Shown here one piece after another: positions 7,590-16,502 of a stretch of DNA of 64,000 nt (position 1 is the first letter of the stretch; each line of letters opens with the position of its first letter). Under the pieces are notes generated by a model. That model did not search any database and had not been told where the DNA came from. It saw only the letters and a list, made by a program, of their open reading frames with translations. The position numbers and the translations under genes were made by a program. Source of the stretch: JBCCEJ01 sp039030335 (lineage in GTDB: Bacteria; Pseudomonadota; Gammaproteobacteria; HK1); the NCBI GenBank assembly GCA_039030335.1, contig JBCCEJ010000022.1, positions 1 to 64,000 on the forward strand. Direction: 5' to 3'.

Positions 7590-9425
7590 ATGAGCTACGT
7601 ACTGGGCCTTTCGGCGTACTACCACGACAGTGCGGCGGCTTTACTGAAGAACGGGACGCTGGTCGGGGCTGCCCAGGAAGAGCGCTTCACGCGACGAAAG
7701 CACGATCCCCGCTTCCCCGAGAACGCCGTCCGGTCGCTCTTGGATGAGGCCGGGATCAGTCTCGCGGATGTCGACCACGTGGTCTTCTACGACAAGCCGT
7801 TTCTCAAGTTCGAGCGTCTTTTGGAGACCTACCTGGCCACGGTTCCGAGAGGGTTCAGTTCTTTCCGGCTCGCGATGCCGGTGTGGCTGCGGGAAAAACT
7901 ATTTCTTAAGGACTTGCTGCTGAAAGAGTGCCGACGCAATGATGCGTCTTTCAGCCCTGAAAAACTGATGTTTTGCGAACATCATTTCAGCCATGCCGCC
8001 AGCGCCTTCTATCCTTCACCGTTCGATGAAGCCGTCGTTCTGACGCTGGACGGTGTTGGCGAGTGGGCGACGACCACGGTCGCCATCGGCCGTGGGAATT
8101 CGCTCAACATCGAAAAGGAGATTCATTTTCCGCACTCGCTTGGCCTGCTCTACTCCGCGTTTACCTACTACACCGGCTTCAAGGTCAATAGCGGTGAGTA
8201 CAAGGTTATGGGGCTCGCGCCTTATGGCGAACCCGAGTTCAAGGACTTGATTCTGGACAAACTGCTCGATCTGAAAGACGACGGATCTTTTCGGATGGAC
8301 CAGTCGTACTTCAACTACGCGTCCGGGCTGACGATGGTCAACAAAAAGTTTGCTGACCTCTTCGGCGAACCGGTTCGTAAACCCGAAACCGACAGACTGA
8401 CGCAGTTCCATATGAACATTGCGGCGTCGGTGCAGGCGGTCACGGAAGAAATTGTGCTGCGCATATCCCGAGCGCTCGCGGATGAGTACAACATCCCCAA
8501 TCTCTGTATGGCAGGCGGGGTCGCGCTGAACTGTGTCGCTAACGGCAAAATTCTGCGCGACGGTGCGTTCAGGGACATATGGGTGCAACCAGCGGCGGGT
8601 GACGCCGGTGGCGCTCTCGGTGCCGCGCTGGGAGTCTGGCATTCCGAGCTGAACAAACCGAGGACCGCCGAACCTGGCGACAGCATGTCGGGGTCGTATC
8701 TGGGACCGTTGTATACGAACGACCAGATAAGCCGTGAGTTGAGCGCGGCCGGTGCCGTTTTCGACCGGCACGAAGACGATGATGTCATCGACCTGACCGC
8801 CCGCTTTCTCGCCGACGGCAAGGCGATCGGCTGGTTCCAGGGGCGCATGGAATTTGGCCCGCGGGCGCTGGGAGGACGTTCAATACTGGGTGACCCGCGT
8901 TCGGAGTCTATGCAGAAGACACTGAATCTCAAGGTCAAGTACCGGGAGAGTTTCCGCCCGTTCGCACCGTCGGTACTGCGCGAAGATGTCAGCGACTGGT
9001 TCGAGCTCGAATACGATAGTCCCTACATGTTGCTGGTTGCTGGTGTTCAGGAAGATCGGCGGCGCGCCATGTCCGACGAAGAGCAGGCGCTCTTTGGCAT
9101 TGATAAGTTGAACGTCAGGCGTTCGAGTATCCCCGCGGTCACTCACGTCGACTATTCCGCGCGCGTGCAGACCGTGCACGAAGAAACCAACCCCCGCTAC
9201 TACGCCCTGATATCACAGTTCAAACAGCTGACAGGTTGTCCTGTTGTCGTCAACACGTCATTCAACGTGCGCGGCGAACCCATCGTATGTACGCCCGATG
9301 ATGCCTTCCGGTGTTTTATGGGAACCGACCTGGATTATCTCGTGATCGGAAACTGCATCCTCGACAAAGTGAAGCAATCGAAACATCTTGTGGAGGACTA
9401 CAAGGACAAGTACGAACTGGATTGA
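7590..9425 (+). CDS. NodU/SxtI/TobZ-type carbamoyltransferase
   Basis: The 611-residue enzyme has two parts. The N-terminal YrdC/Kae1-like part opens LGLSAYYHDSAAALL, carries the metal-binding HHFSHAASAFYPS motif and a LDGVGEWATT ATP-handling loop. The C-terminal domain has the LCMAGGVALNCVANGK, GRMEFGPRALGGRSIL and FNVRGEPIV motifs. The family uses carbamoyl phosphate and ATP, via carbamoyl-AMP, to carbamoylate a hydroxyl group. The acceptor is unknown here: no sugar-antibiotic, Nod-factor or saxitoxin genes are nearby, so this is a stand-alone three-gene cassette with the SxtJ-like and DUF5989-like membrane proteins. Confidence 0.93.
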   Translation: MSYVLGLSAYYHDSAAALLKNGTLVGAAQEERFTRRKHDPRFPENAVRSLLDEAGISLADVDHVVFYDKPFLKFERLLETYLATVPRGFSSFRLAMPVWLREKLFLKDLLLKECRRNDASFSPEKLMFCEHHFSHAASAFYPSPFDEAVVLTLDGVGEWATTTVAIGRGNSLNIEKEIHFPHSLGLLYSAFTYYTGFKVNSGEYKVMGLAPYGEPEFKDLILDKLLDLKDDGSFRMDQSYFNYASGLTMVNKKFADLFGEPVRKPETDRLTQFHMNIAASVQAVTEEIVLRISRALADEYNIPNLCMAGGVALNCVANGKILRDGAFRDIWVQPAAGDAGGALGAALGVWHSELNKPRTAEPGDSMSGSYLGPLYTNDQISRELSAAGAVFDRHEDDDVIDLTARFLADGKAIGWFQGRMEFGPRALGGRSILGDPRSESMQKTLNLKVKYRESFRPFAPSVLREDVSDWFELEYDSPYMLLVAGVQEDRRRAMSDEEQALFGIDKLNVRRSSIPAVTHVDYSARVQTVHEETNPRYYALISQFKQLTGCPVVVNTSFNVRGEPIVCTPDDAFRCFMGTDLDYLVIGNCILDKVKQSKHLVEDYKDKYELD

Positions 9426-9433
9426 CGTCGCCG

Positions 9434-9464
9434 ACTCGACTTCGCAGACGGTCGACCGTCGAGT
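9434..9464. repeat. Inverted repeat downstream of the carbamoyltransferase
   Basis: ACTCGAC at 9434-9440 pairs with GTCGAGT at 9458-9464. Inside it lies a perfect 14-bp palindrome, GACGGTCGACCGTC (9447-9460). It could act as a transcript-end hairpin for the cassette or as a protein-binding site. There is no T-run. Confidence 0.3.
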
Positions 9465-9644
9465 GACGAAAATGCGGCAACGAGTTTTCGGCTCCGTTAC
9501 GACGTACCTGCGCGGCCGTGCCGGTCGCGGTAGACAGACTCATCGCGCTGGTCAGCGCCCATGGCGTGCCTGTCACCAGCCGCCCGGCACCGAGCGGAGT
9601 TCACCGCACCTGCCGAGCCGGGGCGCGGCGGGTGCAGCCACCGG

Positions 9645-10247
9645 TCAGAAGTGAGAGACGCGGCCTTCCAGGGTTTCGCGCATGCGTTCCGTCGGTGCCT
9701 CAGTGGGCGTGCCGATATAGATGAAGCCGGCGATCTGTTCGAACTCGCCGAGGCCGAGCGCCGTGCCTATCTCGGCATCGAACGCGTACCACTCGGTGAG
9801 CCATTGGGCGCCGTAGCCGCTTAACGTTGCCGCGGTCAGCAGGTTCATGCATACGGCGCCGGCCGAGAGCTGTTGCTCCCAGACCGGAATGCGGCGGCTG
9901 ACGTCTGGTGAGCTGACGACTCCGACCACCACCGGCGCGCGGTTGAAGCGGTTGCGCTCCTGTGCGATCAGCGAGTCGCTCGCACTCGGATCCAGCGCCT
10001 TGGCACGGTTCGCGAGCATCTCACCGAATCGAGCCCGCGCATCGCCGTCGAATACGATCATTCGCCAAGGCCCGATGCGGCCATGGTCCGGGACACGAAC
10101 GGCCGTTTCCATGAGTACGTTCAGCTCATCAGCGTCAGGACCTGGAGACTGGAGGTTTCGGGCCAGCACCGAGCGCCGCTTCCCAAGCGCGGAAACGGCA
10201 TCATCGAGGCGGGTTGGCATCAGGGTTTCAGCGTCGGATGACGACAT
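9645..10247 (-). CDS. Nitroreductase-family flavoprotein (YdjA-like)
   Basis: The ATG at 10247 follows a clear AGGAG and gives 200 residues. The sequence shows the FMN-binding nitroreductase pattern: RRSVLARNLQ near the N terminus, VRVPDHGRIGPWRM, PVWEQQLSAGAVCMNLLTAATLSGYGAQWLTEW, and a closing FIYIGTP. The compact length and RVPDHG..PWR motif point to the YdjA subgroup of NAD(P)H-dependent nitro/quinone reductases. The physiological substrate is not predictable. It is monocistronic in appearance. Confidence 0.88.
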   Translation of the reverse strand: MSSSDAETLMPTRLDDAVSALGKRRSVLARNLQSPGPDADELNVLMETAVRVPDHGRIGPWRMIVFDGDARARFGEMLANRAKALDPSASDSLIAQERNRFNRAPVVVGVVSSPDVSRRIPVWEQQLSAGAVCMNLLTAATLSGYGAQWLTEWYAFDAEIGTALGLGEFEQIAGFIYIGTPTEAPTERMRETLEGRVSHF

Positions 10248-10565
10248 GCGGGTGCTCCTAAGGCGTCGGGATTGCATTCACACGGCTGCACCAGATACCT
10301 GGGCGCCGGGCAGCCGGCCTACAAGGCCTGTCGCGATGAAAACGAAGGCTCCGGACCACGCCGGGCGATGGCTTGGACCAGATCCGGTGCGCCCCAAACG
10401 GGATCAGCCCGGGCGCTGCAGACCTGAACCGGGTGGTCGGGTGTCGACCGGGAATGACACGGATCCCGGGCGAGAATAGTGCAAGCGATTCTCATTTACT
10501 ACCGATGACAACACCCGATGCAACGCTGTCGCGCAAGGCCTACTCGGCCCTTTCGGGCTCAATCG
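10248..10565. other. Intergenic stretch with an orphan Fur-box-like site
   Basis: No gene is convincing here. The only marked element is the Fur-like sequence at 10481-10499. A short plus-strand frame starting ATGACAACACCC at 10504 follows it but runs antisense into the TIM-barrel gene and has no family resemblance. Confidence 0.35.
10481..10499 (+). promoter_or_regulatory. Fur-box-like sequence
   Basis: GCAAGCGATTCTCATTTAC matches 11 of 19 positions of the classical Fur consensus and resembles the GATTCTCATTT core common in proteobacterial iron-regulated promoters. No iron gene lies immediately downstream on the plus strand. The nitroreductase on the minus strand begins about 235 bp away. 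It may be a relic left by a rearrangement. Confidence 0.3.
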
Positions 10566-11561
10566 CTACGGGGCTTGCGTCACAATGCGTGACCATTCAG
10601 CGCGCATCCACTCGACGCACGCGATCGCCTGTTCGAACAATGAGTATCTGCACCCTTCGCCGTAGTCGAAGTTGGGGATGAACTCCGTCGAGATTTGACC
10701 GAGATGTGCGTCCGGGTCACGGGCGTGATACGCGAGCAACTGGCGAACCACTTCTTTCCAGGGCTCCAGACGCCGCTCGTCCCATGCGGCGTGATACTCC
10801 CCGGGACCAGGTTGCTTGAACGGGTATTGGATGCCGCGCCCGTGTTTGCCCTCCGGGTCCGTTGCCTCGACGTTGCGCGGGTTACAAGGCACTGCGGATC
10901 GTGCGTGGCAATGATGAATCCAGCCTGAGTCGATCCACTGCCGGCAGACGCTCCCGTCACGAAACGGGTCCAGCACCAGCTCACCCGACCTGACGGCATC
11001 GCGGATATCCATGACGGCCTGTTCTTCTTCGTGGTCGATCTTGAAGATGACGTGTGAATGATCGAGCGTCATTCGAAACGGCAACCCGCGCGACTCGACC
11101 AGGGCGGCCACTTCAGCAACGCGCCGGAAGTCTTCCGACCACATGTTTACGTGCACCTCGAAACAGGGCTTTACCCCGTAGCGTTCGCCGGTCTCGAATG
11201 CGTGCTGATAGAAATCGGCTACTTCCTGATTCGATACGAGATGACCGTCTGCATGCCGCACCAGAACCTGCACGTTGTGCACCAGCGACCCGAGTCTCTG
11301 CGCGAGTTCCAGATTGTGGTCGAGTAGAGATTCGTCCCGTCCGAGCGTGTAGAACCAGCCGCTGCCCCGGACCGGCAGACCGTACTTGTCTCGAGCGGCA
11401 ATGAACGCGTCGATTTCATCCGGTGCGGGCGTCTTGTCGACGTAGTCGAACACGCCGGCTTCTTTTGCCATGCGAAAGCGTGTGTCGATATCCGGCATCG
11501 GGTCCGCGTGGGTGTGTTTGATGCCGTTGGTCTGAATGCCGAACAAGAGTTCTGGCTGCAT
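10566..11561 (-). CDS. Xylose-isomerase-like TIM-barrel protein
   Basis: This 331-residue protein starts MQPELLFGIQTNGIKHTHADP. It has a sugar-phosphate isomerase/epimerase (AP-endonuclease 2) layout: strand-and-loop blocks ending in RGSGWFYTLG, PCFEVHVNMWSEDF, MTLDHSHVIF (metal-binding D/H) and a late STEFIPNF (Glu ligand). The fold implies a divalent-metal site and an isomerase, epimerase or dehydratase reaction on a polyol or sugar acid; the exact substrate is not inferable. It lies 62 nt after the class-V aminotransferase and appears to be the last gene of the hydantoinase operon. Confidence 0.75.
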   Translation of the reverse strand: MQPELLFGIQTNGIKHTHADPMPDIDTRFRMAKEAGVFDYVDKTPAPDEIDAFIAARDKYGLPVRGSGWFYTLGRDESLLDHNLELAQRLGSLVHNVQVLVRHADGHLVSNQEVADFYQHAFETGERYGVKPCFEVHVNMWSEDFRRVAEVAALVESRGLPFRMTLDHSHVIFKIDHEEEQAVMDIRDAVRSGELVLDPFRDGSVCRQWIDSGWIHHCHARSAVPCNPRNVEATDPEGKHGRGIQYPFKQPGPGEYHAAWDERRLEPWKEVVRQLLAYHARDPDAHLGQISTEFIPNFDYGEGCRYSLFEQAIACVEWMRAEWSRIVTQAP

Positions 11562-11623
11562 CTTGGGGCGCTCCGTTGCGTGTACTGCTGAGGTAGTCGT
11601 CTCCTCTGGAGAGTTGACGGGTA

Positions 11624-12820
11624 TCAGGCCGCGTCTGCGCCTTCGCGTCGCGTCCATTCGCGTGCGAGATCGAGCACGGCGTTGACGTCTTCGTCATGGT
11701 TGTAGGCGTGCAGGGAAAAGCGCAGCAGTCCGCGGCGGATCGAAAAGCACGCGCCGCCAGCCTGCAGATGTTGGGCCAGGGACGTAAGTCGGGGGTCGTC
11801 GACCGAGTCGTGCCCGCCGTTACCAAGCGCGCCGACGCATACGATAATGCCGCGCGCCGCGCCTTCGGGCGGGCCGATCAGCGGCAATCCCAACTCGCTG
11901 AAGCCGGTCGCCAACTTCGCGCTAAGGCGGCGAACCTGAGTTTCCACCGCGCTACCGCTCAGTTGTTGCAGCAACCTCAAGGAGGCTTCCGCCGCGACGG
12001 CTCCGGCAAAGTTGTAGTTGCCGATCTCGAAGCGTCTGGCGCCGCTGGCAAGGCGATAGTCGTCACCTCCGGTAGCCGCTTCGTGCGCGTCTCCGAGGTC
12101 GACCGAAAAGCGTGCGAGGTAGGCGGGTTCGAGCCGCTCAGCCCAGGCTGCACGGCAATACAGGAAGCCGAGCCCATAGAGTGCGAGCAGGCCTTTCTGG
12201 GTTGATACGGCCAGCGCATCGATGCCAAGTGCGTCGACGTCTGTATCGAGCAGTCCAACCGACTGAACTGCATCCGCGAGCAGCAGCACATCGCGTTCCC
12301 GACACGCCGCGCCAATCGCGCCGACCGGCGTCACCAATCCTGGCGCGAACGTGACCGTAGAGACGCTGACCATGCGCGTAGTTGCGTCGATGGCGTCGAT
12401 CACCTGGTCGGCATCGATCTGACCGTCGACGGCCGGGATGGTTACCAGCCGCACGCCGTGGCGTTGCGCCAGGTTGCGCCACGGGTAGACGTTGTTGGGG
12501 TGCTCCAGATCGGGGCAGAAGACCACACTGTCACCTGCACGCCAGGGATATGCCGCAACGATTGCATTCAGGCCTTCGGACACATTCTTGGTCAGCGCGA
12601 CTTCGGCCGCGCCGGCGCCGATGAACTCGGCGAAGCGCGAGCGCAATGATTCGATTTGCGCAAACATCGCCGCCTTGTCGACAAACCCACTGACGCGTCC
12701 GTCCAGATAGGCGTGCAGCGCATCGCGTGTGCGCGCCGGCATCAGACCACGGGCCGCGGCGTCCATGTAAATCTGCTCCGCAGCACCAGGAAATTGTTTG
12801 CGAAAATCGGCCGTATCCAT
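11624..12820 (-). CDS. Class-V aminotransferase fold PLP enzyme (SufS/CsdA-like)
   Basis: The 398-residue PLP enzyme has the cysteine-desulfurase/isopenicillin-epimerase fold. TKNVSEGLNAIVAAYPW contacts the cofactor, DAVQSVGLLDTDV supplies the pyridine-binding Asp, and the Schiff-base Lys sits in STQKGLLALYG. The short extended loop with a catalytic Cys that defines true desulfurases is not obvious, though GACFSIRRG near the C terminus carries a Cys. It starts 2 nt after the HyuB stop, so it belongs to that operon and more likely acts on an amino-acid intermediate than on Fe-S assembly. Confidence 0.8.
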   Translation of the reverse strand: MDTADFRKQFPGAAEQIYMDAAARGLMPARTRDALHAYLDGRVSGFVDKAAMFAQIESLRSRFAEFIGAGAAEVALTKNVSEGLNAIVAAYPWRAGDSVVFCPDLEHPNNVYPWRNLAQRHGVRLVTIPAVDGQIDADQVIDAIDATTRMVSVSTVTFAPGLVTPVGAIGAACRERDVLLLADAVQSVGLLDTDVDALGIDALAVSTQKGLLALYGLGFLYCRAAWAERLEPAYLARFSVDLGDAHEAATGGDDYRLASGARRFEIGNYNFAGAVAAEASLRLLQQLSGSAVETQVRRLSAKLATGFSELGLPLIGPPEGAARGIIVCVGALGNGGHDSVDDPRLTSLAQHLQAGGACFSIRRGLLRFSLHAYNHDEDVNAVLDLAREWTRREGADAA

Positions 12821-12822
12821 GA

Positions 12823-14409
12823 TCAGTTCTCGTCTGGTGGGGTGCCGCGACCCGCACCGCCGGGTGTCAGCACGCGGAACGTGGCCCCCCTGGCGAGCGG
12901 GACCTCCTTGGCCCCGGAAAAATAGTCCTGCTCTGCCGCTGTGTCCGGCGCCACGACAAAGCGTCCGGTCCGGGCGTCGCCGCCGCCGTCAACGCCGCGC
13001 GCCGGTTCATGCTGGCGCTCCGCGGAAAGGCTGACGGTGACGTCGTCACCGAGGACGAGGTAATCCCGCGCGATACCGCGCCCGCCGCTGAATCTGCCAC
13101 TACCGCCCGACCCGTCGCGCAGCGCGTAGCGTGCAACGCGCAACGGGTACGCGTGTTCGGCCGCTTCCACGGGCAGATTGGCCGAGCCCGAGGCGAGTGT
13201 GCGTACTGCATCCATGCCGTCGCGATCGGCAAATGCACCGAGAGCGCCGGCGATGGTTTCATAGTTGACGAAATAGCGGCCGTTACGAGGATCGCGACCA
13301 GCCCATGTCAGCAAGTGATGCGGGCCGCTCGGTGCCAGTCCGGCATCCGGCTGTGCAGCGGACAGCACCGCGACGACTGCGTCGCTCAAGACGCCGCACG
13401 ATATCGAGCGCGCGCCGACCGGAGCGGGCGGTTGCGGACTGACGATAGAGCCAGCCGGAGCGTCGCATTCGATGGTCCTGAAGTACCCGGCGTTGGCCGG
13501 CACATGAGGGTCCAGCAGCGCCTTGGCGACGGTGTACACCGTCGCGAGCAACGCCTGGCGCGGAATGTTCCTCGCCGTGCTGAGCGCTGGAGCGGTGCCC
13601 TCGAAGTCGAAGTGCAGGGAGGTGTCCGCGACCGTCAGGCGCGCACAGATCGGAGCTCGCGTGTCCGGGGTATCGCCGCTCAGGTATTCGGTGGCGCGAT
13701 ATTCCCCGTTGGGGACCTTGGCGATGGCGCGTCGGAAGCGTTGCTCGGTGCTGTCGAGCACCGCATCCATCGTCGGCCCCACCGTGTCGCCGTAGCGTTC
13801 GTAGAGCGCTTCGATATTACGGCAGGCCGAGCGGTTAGCCGCAATTTGCGCGCGCAGATCGCCCGCGCGTTCATCGGGCGTGCGCGAATTCAGCAGCACC
13901 ACATCGATGATGTCCCGGCAGATTTCGTCGGCCGCCACGAGACGCACCGGCGGCAGGCGCAGGCCCTCCTGAAAGATCGAAGCGCAAACCGCGGCTTCGC
14001 TGCCCGGAACCATGCCGCCGACGTCTGCATGATGTGCGATGTTCGCGACGTAAGCGACCACAGTGCCAGCGTGAAACACCGGCGCGATGACGCTAAGGTC
14101 GGGCAGATGCGAGCCGCCGCCGGTATAGGGGTCGTTGGCGAGATACATATCCCCCGGGCACATCGTCGATACCGGGTGCCTGGCCGTCAGTGCGTCGATC
14201 GCACCGATCATCGAGCCCAGGTGAATGGGTATGTGGTGCGCCTGCGCGATCACACGGCCCCGGGCGTCGAATACGGCCGTCGAGCAGTCGTGACGCTCTT
14301 TGATGTTGGGCGAATAGGCGCTTCGCATCAGCACGACACCGGCTTCAACCGCGATGTTCTGCAGACTCTGCGCGATGACTTCGGTGGTGATCGGATCGAT
14401 CCCGGTCAT
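12823..14409 (-). CDS. hyuB: Hydantoinase B / oxoprolinase-type subunit
   Basis: This 528-residue protein has the HyuB signature: MTGIDPITTEVIAQSL at the start, MRSAYSPNIKERHDCSTAVFD, HIPIHLGSM, NDPYTGGGSHLPDL and ANIAHHADVGGMVPGS. It partners HyuA in ATP-dependent opening of hydantoins, oxoproline-like lactams or related amides. It overlaps the upstream hyuA stop by four bases (ATGA), indicating translational coupling, and is followed directly by the class-V aminotransferase. Confidence 0.93.
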   Translation of the reverse strand: MTGIDPITTEVIAQSLQNIAVEAGVVLMRSAYSPNIKERHDCSTAVFDARGRVIAQAHHIPIHLGSMIGAIDALTARHPVSTMCPGDMYLANDPYTGGGSHLPDLSVIAPVFHAGTVVAYVANIAHHADVGGMVPGSEAAVCASIFQEGLRLPPVRLVAADEICRDIIDVVLLNSRTPDERAGDLRAQIAANRSACRNIEALYERYGDTVGPTMDAVLDSTEQRFRRAIAKVPNGEYRATEYLSGDTPDTRAPICARLTVADTSLHFDFEGTAPALSTARNIPRQALLATVYTVAKALLDPHVPANAGYFRTIECDAPAGSIVSPQPPAPVGARSISCGVLSDAVVAVLSAAQPDAGLAPSGPHHLLTWAGRDPRNGRYFVNYETIAGALGAFADRDGMDAVRTLASGSANLPVEAAEHAYPLRVARYALRDGSGGSGRFSGGRGIARDYLVLGDDVTVSLSAERQHEPARGVDGGGDARTGRFVVAPDTAAEQDYFSGAKEVPLARGATFRVLTPGGAGRGTPPDEN

Positions 14410-16466
14410 CGGCGTTCCAACACGAGATTGCCGAGCGCGTCCACGGTAACCAGATGCCCGGGCGGCACCAGCGTCGTCGCATCCATCTGATGAATCACGG
14501 CCGGGCCGTGCGCCTGATCCCCGGTCTGCAACGTGCCCCGCTCGGTCACTGCCGCGCTGACCGTTCCGGATTCTTCGAACCAGACGGGCCGACGCTTTGC
14601 AGACGCTGGCGGACCCGCTTCGCGGCCCTGCGATGTGGTCGCTCTGCCGACTGCGTCGAGCACGTGCAAAGCGTTCACGTTCGGAACTATTGCGCTCACA
14701 CGCAATGTGACGACCTCGGTTGCGTGGTCGGGAGACGCATACCCATTTAGCTGTTCATGCGCCGCGTGGAAGTCAGATGCGAGTGCATTTGTCGCGAGAC
14801 TCGCCGGGTTGGCCACGGCGACGCTCAGTTCGAACGACTGGCCGACGTAGCGCATGTCCGCGAAGTACCGAAACTGCGCGGCTTCGCGCGCATGCCCTTC
14901 AGCCTGCAGCCAGTCGTTCGCGCGGGATCGCAGTTCGTCGAAGGCTCCCTTGAGCGTCTCGGCTGCGTCCGTGGCGTCCAACTCGAGCGCCACGGTCTGA
15001 CCGAAGTCAGCCCGTGCATCGGCCATGACCAGCCCCAGAGCGGAGGCGAGCCCGGGGCGCGGCGGCACGACGATACGGTCGATGCCCAACTGCGCGGCGA
15101 GCTCGGCCGCGTGTAGTGGTCCCGCGCCGCCAAACGGAAACAACGCAAAGTCGCGCGGGTCATGACCACGTTCCACCGTCACCACGCGTAGCGCGCCGGC
15201 CATGTTCGTGTGCACGATGCGCAGTAATCCGGCTGCCGTTTCGACCGCGTCGAGCCCGAGTGGTGCGCCCAGACTGGCGAGAGCGCGCTCCGCGGCGTGG
15301 AGCGATGGCTCGAGCTGGCCAGCGAGGGGCATGTCCGGTGCCAGGCGGCCCAACACCAGATTGGCATCGGTCACGGTCGCCTCGGTGCCACCACGCCCGT
15401 AAGCGGCCGGTCCAGGATCGGCAGCGGCACTTTGCGGCCCGACCTTCAGCAGTCCGCCTTCGTCGATCCACCCGATACTGCCGCCGCCGGCCCCCACGGT
15501 ATGAATTGCGAGTGCCCGAACGCGCAGCGGCAGCCCTGCGATCGTACGTTCGTTTTGCATCGCCGCCTGCGCGTTGTTCACCACGCAGACATCGGTGCTG
15601 GTGCCGCCCATGTCGAGTGTGAGCAGAGCTGGCATCGCCAGGCGTGCGCCCAGTTGCTGCGCGCCGATTACACCTGCCGCCGGGCCCGATACGAAGGTGG
15701 ACACCGGATGCTCGGCCACGCGGCGCGCGCTGGCGGTGCCCCCGTTCGACTGCATGATGTGGGGCTCGCGGTCGATACCAAGCGCACGCACGCCTGAATG
15801 CAGTTCGTTCAGGTAATTGCCGACCACGGGCAGCAATCCCGCGTTGACCACGGTCGTTGCAAAACGCTCGTACTCACGCATTTCGTTCAGCACGTCGTTC
15901 GAGGTGCAAACCAGCGCATCTGGCCAGCGCTCACGAATACGATTGTGGATCGCCTGTTCGTGCGCGGGATTGGCATAGGCGTGCAGCAAACAGATCGCGA
16001 GCGCTTCGCAATTGGCTGTGCGCAGACGGTCTATCGCAGCGTCGAGGTCGGCGGCACTTAGCGGCTCCACGATGTTGCCACGCTCGTCGAGCCGTTCGGA
16101 GACTTCCATGCGCAGGCTGCGCGGCACCACGGGGTCGGGTTTGGCGATTTTCAGATCGAACAGGTGCGGACGCCGCTGGCGGGCGATATCGAGCACATCT
16201 TTGAATCCGCGGGTCGTCACCATCCCGGTTCGGGCCAGGCGGCCCTGGAGCAAGGCGTTGGTCGCGAGCGTCGTACCGTGATGAACACGCTCGACGCTCC
16301 GGCTGTCACAACCCGCCAACGTCAATAACTCGCTGATGCCCGAGAGGATCGCACGCGCTGGCTCAGCCGGTGTAGAAGCCGTCTTCAGAACGTGCAGGCG
16401 ACCGGTGTTCTGGTCGTATCCGACGACGTCTGTAAACGTACCTCCGGCGTCGATTCCGATCCACAT
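14406..16466 (-). CDS. hyuA: Hydantoinase A / oxoprolinase-type subunit
   Basis: This 686-residue protein starts MWIGIDAGGTFTDVVGYD, the first ATP-binding motif of the hydantoinase/oxoprolinase N-terminal domain. It continues with HGTTLATNALL, a LTLDMGGTSTDVC second phosphate loop, VGAGGGSIGWID and FPFGGAGPLHAAELA. Length is standard for HyuA. With HyuB it forms an ATP-dependent cyclic-amide hydrolase. The neighbouring Asp/Glu-racemase-like gene upstream and the separate N-carbamoyl hydrolase at 31.4 kb fit hydantoin-type catabolism, though the true substrate is not determined. Confidence 0.94.
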   Translation of the reverse strand: MWIGIDAGGTFTDVVGYDQNTGRLHVLKTASTPAEPARAILSGISELLTLAGCDSRSVERVHHGTTLATNALLQGRLARTGMVTTRGFKDVLDIARQRRPHLFDLKIAKPDPVVPRSLRMEVSERLDERGNIVEPLSAADLDAAIDRLRTANCEALAICLLHAYANPAHEQAIHNRIRERWPDALVCTSNDVLNEMREYERFATTVVNAGLLPVVGNYLNELHSGVRALGIDREPHIMQSNGGTASARRVAEHPVSTFVSGPAAGVIGAQQLGARLAMPALLTLDMGGTSTDVCVVNNAQAAMQNERTIAGLPLRVRALAIHTVGAGGGSIGWIDEGGLLKVGPQSAAADPGPAAYGRGGTEATVTDANLVLGRLAPDMPLAGQLEPSLHAAERALASLGAPLGLDAVETAAGLLRIVHTNMAGALRVVTVERGHDPRDFALFPFGGAGPLHAAELAAQLGIDRIVVPPRPGLASALGLVMADARADFGQTVALELDATDAAETLKGAFDELRSRANDWLQAEGHAREAAQFRYFADMRYVGQSFELSVAVANPASLATNALASDFHAAHEQLNGYASPDHATEVVTLRVSAIVPNVNALHVLDAVGRATTSQGREAGPPASAKRRPVWFEESGTVSAAVTERGTLQTGDQAHGPAVIHQMDATTLVPPGHLVTVDALGNLVLERR

Positions 16467-16502
16467 TGGCCGGGTTCCGGGACGCGGGCGCCTGCGGTGG
16501 CG

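Noticed and set aside
10504..10681. Short plus-strand frame after the Fur-like site
   Set aside because: Runs antisense into the TIM-barrel gene, and its translation has no recognisable pattern.
13009..14490. Long plus-strand frame opposite hyuB
   Set aside because: Arg/His/Gly-rich translation antisense to a well-supported gene; typical GC-rich shadow frame.
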